A stretch of DNA of 8,738 nt, taken from positions 1-8,738 of the forward strand of contig CADCOZ010000270.1 of NCBI GenBank assembly GCA_902803125.1. The letters are read 5' to 3'. Position numbers and translations under genes: made by a program. The DNA comes from an uncultured Ruminococcus sp. GTDB taxonomy: Bacteria; Bacillota; Clostridia; Oscillospirales; Acutalibacteraceae. The notes under the pieces are model-generated. The model was not told where the DNA came from, did not search any database, and saw nothing but the letters and a program-made list of their open reading frames with translations. Below, in pieces: positions 5,476-8,738 of the stretch (position 1 is the first letter of the stretch; every line of letters begins with the position of its first letter).

Positions 5476-8400
5476 TTGCCTTTTTTGAAAAAAATATGTT
5501 GTATATTCGCTGCGATGGCAGTAGTAACAGGAGGAATGATAACGGTGAACGCAGACAAAGAAAAAGAAACCCCGACCGTGGTATTGGCACACGAATTGGA
5601 TGCACAAGCCTACAGCGGAACCGATTTGGGGGCTGTCTATACGCCAACAGGCACCACCTTCAAAGTCTGGGCGCCAACGGCTTCCAGAGTGGCGGTAAAA
5701 CTCTATGCCACGGGCAGCTCGGACGAACCCGGCGCACAGGATTTATCCACTACCCCCATGACCAAAGGCGAAAACGGCGTGTGGAGTGTAACGGTCAGCG
5801 GTGACCAGAAGAACCGCTATTATACCTATCAGGTTACCGTGGACGGTATCACCCGTGAAACAGCGGATATTTATGCCAAGGCCGCCGGCGTGAACGGCAA
5901 CCGCAGTATGGTGGTTGACTTTACCGCCACCAATCCGGACGGTTGGGACAAGGACGAACACATTCTGTATGATGACCCGACCGATGCCGTGGTTTGGGAG
6001 ATACATATCAAGGACTTTTCGAGCAGTGAAGTTTCGGGCATTTCTGCCAAATATAAAGGCAAGTATCTGGCGTTTACCGAAACGGGTACGACCCTGAATG
6101 ATGAAGGCACCTATTCCACCTGTATTGATTACTTGAAAAAGTTAGGCGTGACCCATGTTCAGCTCCTGCCGGTCTATGACTATGCCACCGTGGACGAGTC
6201 CGACACCACTTCCGATGAGTTTAACTGGGGCTATGACCCGAAGAATTATAACGTGCCGGAAGGCTCTTACTCTACCAATCCCTTTGACGGCAACGTGCGG
6301 ATTCGGGAGTTCAAGCAGATGGTGCAGGCGCTCCATAAAGCGGGTATCGGCGTGATTATGGACGTAGTGTTTAACCACACCTTTACCGCAGAGGGCGGCT
6401 GGTTTGAAATGACCGTTCCCGGCTACTATTACCGCATGAAAGCAGACGGTACCTTTAGTGACGGTTCGGGCTGCGGCAACGAAACCGCCAGTGAACACCT
6501 GATGTACCGCAAATATATGATTGATTCCATTCTGCACTGGACAAAGGAATATCATATTGACGGGTTCCGGTTTGACCTGATGGGCGTTCATGACGTGGAT
6601 ACCATGAATGCGATCCGTGAAGCGTTGGATACACAGGTCAAAGACGGCCGCAAGATTATTCTGTACGGTGAACCGTGGACAGGCGGCGACTTATCCACCC
6701 AAGCGGTCACAGCTGATAAGGATCATCTGACCCTGCTGAATGACCGTGTCGGTGCGTTTAACGACAGTTTCCGTGATGCCATCAAAGGCCATGTGTTCAA
6801 CGCACTGGAAAAAGGCTTTGTGCAGAACGGCAGCAGCCGAGGCAGTCTGAAAGCCGGCATTGGCGGCAATACTGTACTCGATGCCCGCTATAGCAAGCCT
6901 TCTCAGGTGGTTTCGTATATCTCTGCCCATGATAATTTTACCCTTTATGATAAGTTGGTGCTGTCGGTCAAAAACGATATGAGCTATACGGTGCGGGATG
7001 AATCACTGGTAGCGATGAATAAATTAGCGGCGGCTCTGGTGCTGACCTCACAGGGTATCAGCTTTATGCAGGCCGGCGAAGAATTTGCCCGCACCAAACA
7101 GGGCGATGAAAACAGCTATATCTCCCCCACCTCACTGAACCAGCTGGATTGGAACCATGCCGCCGAATATGCCGACTTGGTGTCGTATTACAAAGGCTTG
7201 ATCGAACTGCGGAAACACTTCAAACCCTTCCGGGATGCGTCTGCCACTTCTGCCAAACTGATGAACTTTATCGAAGCAGGCGAAGGTGTTGTGGCGTATA
7301 CGCTGGAAAACACCCTGACCAACGGAAAAGAATGGTCACAAGTTGCTTTGCTGTTCAATGCGTCCCAAGAAGCACAAACCGTTACCCTCACAGCCCCGGC
7401 CGGCAAGACCCTGCCGACAGCGTGGACGATTGTAGCGAACGGCACCGAAGCCGGTGTGCGGTCATTGGGAACCGTAGACGGCCAAACCGTTACCGTGCCG
7501 CCGTGCAGTGCGATGGTGCTGGCCGACAAAGTGAGCTTTGATAAGCTGGCATTGACTTCTGACGACTGCGTGGTGCGTGTGGTCTATCAGGACAGCGACA
7601 CCGGCGAACAAATTGATGCCCGCAGTTATAAAGGCACCGCCGGCAGTTCGTATACTACCGCAGAAAACAAAGCGTTGGCCCTGCAATATGATTTCGAACG
7701 GACAGAAGGCAAAACAAGCGGTCAGTTCACCAAGGAACCACAGACCGTTACCTATTACTACAAAAAATTCGACGGTCAGATTGTCGAAATGACTGTCAAT
7801 TATCTAAAGGAAGGCAACCCCCTGCTGAGCAGCAGCGAAGAAAGTGTTGCCCCAAGTACCACGCTTTCTTTGCGGGAAGGCGAGGACTACACCGCCGCTG
7901 TTCGCAGTGTAGACGGCATGATGATTGACCTGTCCCGATTCCCGGCCAATGCTGTTGGCCAAGCGGGTCAGGAACCGATTACCGTCAATTATTATTATAC
8001 GGAATGTCCGCAGGAAGCCTTGATTCTGCATTATTATAATGATGCCGGTTGGCATAAGGTCATGGTAACCGTATCCCGTGGCGAAGGCGAGGACAAAACC
8101 TTCTATACACCGGAAAGCGGCACGGCCATGCAGTCTGACAAAACCTTGGGGGATGGCTGGTATACCCTGACACTGAACGATATCGGACAGCTTTCAGAGC
8201 TGAACGCTGTTTTTTCCAACGGCCAAGGACAGACCGATGCGGTTTTGGGCAGCCAAGGCTGTACCGTAAGCCGTGAGGTTTGGATTGAGCGGGGGCAGGT
8301 CACCGGCACCGGCACAGTAAACGTGCTGTATTTGCAGGACAGCGGCGAGGTACTGAAAACCGCCGTACAAAGCGGAAAAGTCGGTACAGACTATACCACC

Positions 8401-8631
8401 CGTCAGGAAACCTTTGACGGTCTGGAACTGTCGGCGATGACCGGCAACACAACAGGTCTTTTCAAAGATGTACCGGTTTACGTCATCTACCGTTATGAAA
8501 CGCCCGCAAAAGAGGAACCCAAAAACAACCCCCTGCCGATCGTATTAGCCGTTGCGGCGGGTGCAGCCCTGCTGTTGTCTGTCGGCTTGTTCCTCACCTA
8601 CCGCAAAAAGAAAAAGCACCTGATTTCCTGA
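5476..8631 (+). CDS. pulA: Membrane-anchored extracellular type I pullulanase with MucBP and starch-binding modules
   Basis: This 1051-residue secreted enzyme hydrolyses alpha-1,6 branch links in pullulan, starch or glycogen fragments at the cell surface. Residues 1-26 are a signal peptide (KK at 5-6, hydrophobic core, cleavage likely after VNA26). A CBM48-like beta domain (about 45-150) precedes a GH13 catalytic domain. The type I marker is NWGYDP (250-255); GH13 regions are DVVFNH (296-301), GFRFD with nucleophile Asp367, YGEPW with acid/base Glu399, and SAHDN with Asp486. A beta-sandwich ends near 685. Then come a MucBP-like repeat (about 698-762), a degenerate one (about 770-841), a CBM26-like starch-binding module (about 847-938, with HYYNDAGW and VFSNGQGQTD) and another MucBP-like repeat (about 946-1008). 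A transmembrane segment (about 1020-1041) and KKKKH tail anchor it; there is no LPxTG. The TTG start follows GGGGGGGA (5463-5470); the first in-frame ATG (5512) would destroy the signal peptide. Confidence 0.95.
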   Translation: MPFLKKICCIFAAMAVVTGGMITVNADKEKETPTVVLAHELDAQAYSGTDLGAVYTPTGTTFKVWAPTASRVAVKLYATGSSDEPGAQDLSTTPMTKGENGVWSVTVSGDQKNRYYTYQVTVDGITRETADIYAKAAGVNGNRSMVVDFTATNPDGWDKDEHILYDDPTDAVVWEIHIKDFSSSEVSGISAKYKGKYLAFTETGTTLNDEGTYSTCIDYLKKLGVTHVQLLPVYDYATVDESDTTSDEFNWGYDPKNYNVPEGSYSTNPFDGNVRIREFKQMVQALHKAGIGVIMDVVFNHTFTAEGGWFEMTVPGYYYRMKADGTFSDGSGCGNETASEHLMYRKYMIDSILHWTKEYHIDGFRFDLMGVHDVDTMNAIREALDTQVKDGRKIILYGEPWTGGDLSTQAVTADKDHLTLLNDRVGAFNDSFRDAIKGHVFNALEKGFVQNGSSRGSLKAGIGGNTVLDARYSKPSQVVSYISAHDNFTLYDKLVLSVKNDMSYTVRDESLVAMNKLAAALVLTSQGISFMQAGEEFARTKQGDENSYISPTSLNQLDWNHAAEYADLVSYYKGLIELRKHFKPFRDASATSAKLMNFIEAGEGVVAYTLENTLTNGKEWSQVALLFNASQEAQTVTLTAPAGKTLPTAWTIVANGTEAGVRSLGTVDGQTVTVPPCSAMVLADKVSFDKLALTSDDCVVRVVYQDSDTGEQIDARSYKGTAGSSYTTAENKALALQYDFERTEGKTSGQFTKEPQTVTYYYKKFDGQIVEMTVNYLKEGNPLLSSSEESVAPSTTLSLREGEDYTAAVRSVDGMMIDLSRFPANAVGQAGQEPITVNYYYTECPQEALILHYYNDAGWHKVMVTVSRGEGEDKTFYTPESGTAMQSDKTLGDGWYTLTLNDIGQLSELNAVFSNGQGQTDAVLGSQGCTVSREVWIERGQVTGTGTVNVLYLQDSGEVLKTAVQSGKVGTDYTTRQETFDGLELSAMTGNTTGLFKDVPVYVIYRYETPAKEEPKNNPLPIVLAVAAGAALLLSVGLFLTYRKKKKHLIS

Positions 8632-8640
8632 GAGATGTTG

Positions 8641-8709
8641 GAGGGCTTTGCCCCTGCACCCCAGCAGGGACTCTGCCCCTGCACCCCGCAAGCCTTTGAA
8701 AATCTTGCG
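8641..8709 (+). repeat. C-rich intergenic repeat downstream of the pullulanase gene
   Basis: TGCCCCTGCACCCC occurs twice, at 8649-8662 and 8674-8687, 25 bases apart. GCAGGG (8664-8669) can pair with CCCTGC (8677-8682), and CGCAAG (8687-8692) pairs perfectly with CTTGCG (8704-8709) around an 11-base loop. I recognise the general form as an intergenic repeat common in Clostridia genomes, from memory and not from a search. There is no T-run directly after either stem, so it is not a typical terminator, and none other is visible for the pullulanase gene before the window ends. No gene is supported in 8632-8738. Confidence 0.65.
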
Positions 8710-8738
8710 AAAAACTTTTGTGTTGTTGTCTTTCAAGC

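Noticed and set aside
6142..6591. A 149-codon minus-strand frame inside the pullulanase gene
   Set aside because: It is fully antisense to the catalytic GH13 motifs on the + strand and has no recognisable domain.
8608..8631. Sortase-type anchor at the pullulanase C-terminus
   Set aside because: No LPxTG-like motif precedes the hydrophobic segment; the nearest sequence is NNPLPIV, so a simple transmembrane anchor is the better reading.

Overview
This window looks like chromosomal DNA from a Gram-positive anaerobe of the class Clostridia, most likely a gut Oscillospirales/Ruminococcaceae-type organism. That placement is inference. It rests on mid-GC coding sequence, strong Shine-Dalgarno sites, TTGACA/TATAAT promoters, short intergenic repeats of a kind I associate with such genomes, and a large secreted, membrane-anchored pullulanase. 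All six genes I can support are on the + strand, in four apparent transcription units separated by promoters, terminators and repeats.

Region 1 (1-1155): an inverted repeat copy at the left edge, then a two-gene unit. It encodes a RidA imine/enamine deaminase and, 12 bases downstream, a zinc-ribbon Nudix hydrolase resembling the C-terminal half of NADH pyrophosphatase NudC. A clean intrinsic terminator follows. Both products fit metabolite damage repair or nucleotide housekeeping.

Region 2 (1156-3750): a repeat-rich spacer, then a metal-resistance operon. A near-consensus promoter (TTGACA-17-TAAAAT) has a 10+2+10 palindrome just after its -10 box, where an ArsR/SmtB-type repressor could bind. 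It drives a 73-residue HMA metal-binding protein and a 632-residue P1B-type Zn/Cd/Pb-exporting ATPase that lacks its own HMA domain. No regulator gene is in the window. The 3' end of the ATPase gene, including its stop codon, runs into a heptamer repeat array, followed by a 135-bp hairpin-rich, MITE-like repeat.

Region 3 (3751-5370): a near-consensus promoter (TTGACT-17-TATAAT), an AI-2E/PerM-family membrane protein with a long charged C-terminal tail, and a strong intrinsic terminator.

Region 4 (5371-8738): an extended -10 promoter and a TTG-initiated gene for an extracellular type I pullulanase of 1051 residues. Its order is signal peptide, CBM48-like domain, GH13 catalytic domain, MucBP-like repeat, degenerate repeat, CBM26-like starch-binding module, MucBP-like repeat, transmembrane anchor. 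The window ends in a second, unrelated C-rich intergenic repeat.

The genes themselves belong to known families. I did not find a convincing new multi-gene system. The least-explained structure is the dispersed intergenic repeat: four copies of a core in under 4 kb, with heptamer arrays and one apparently full-length and one internally deleted form.
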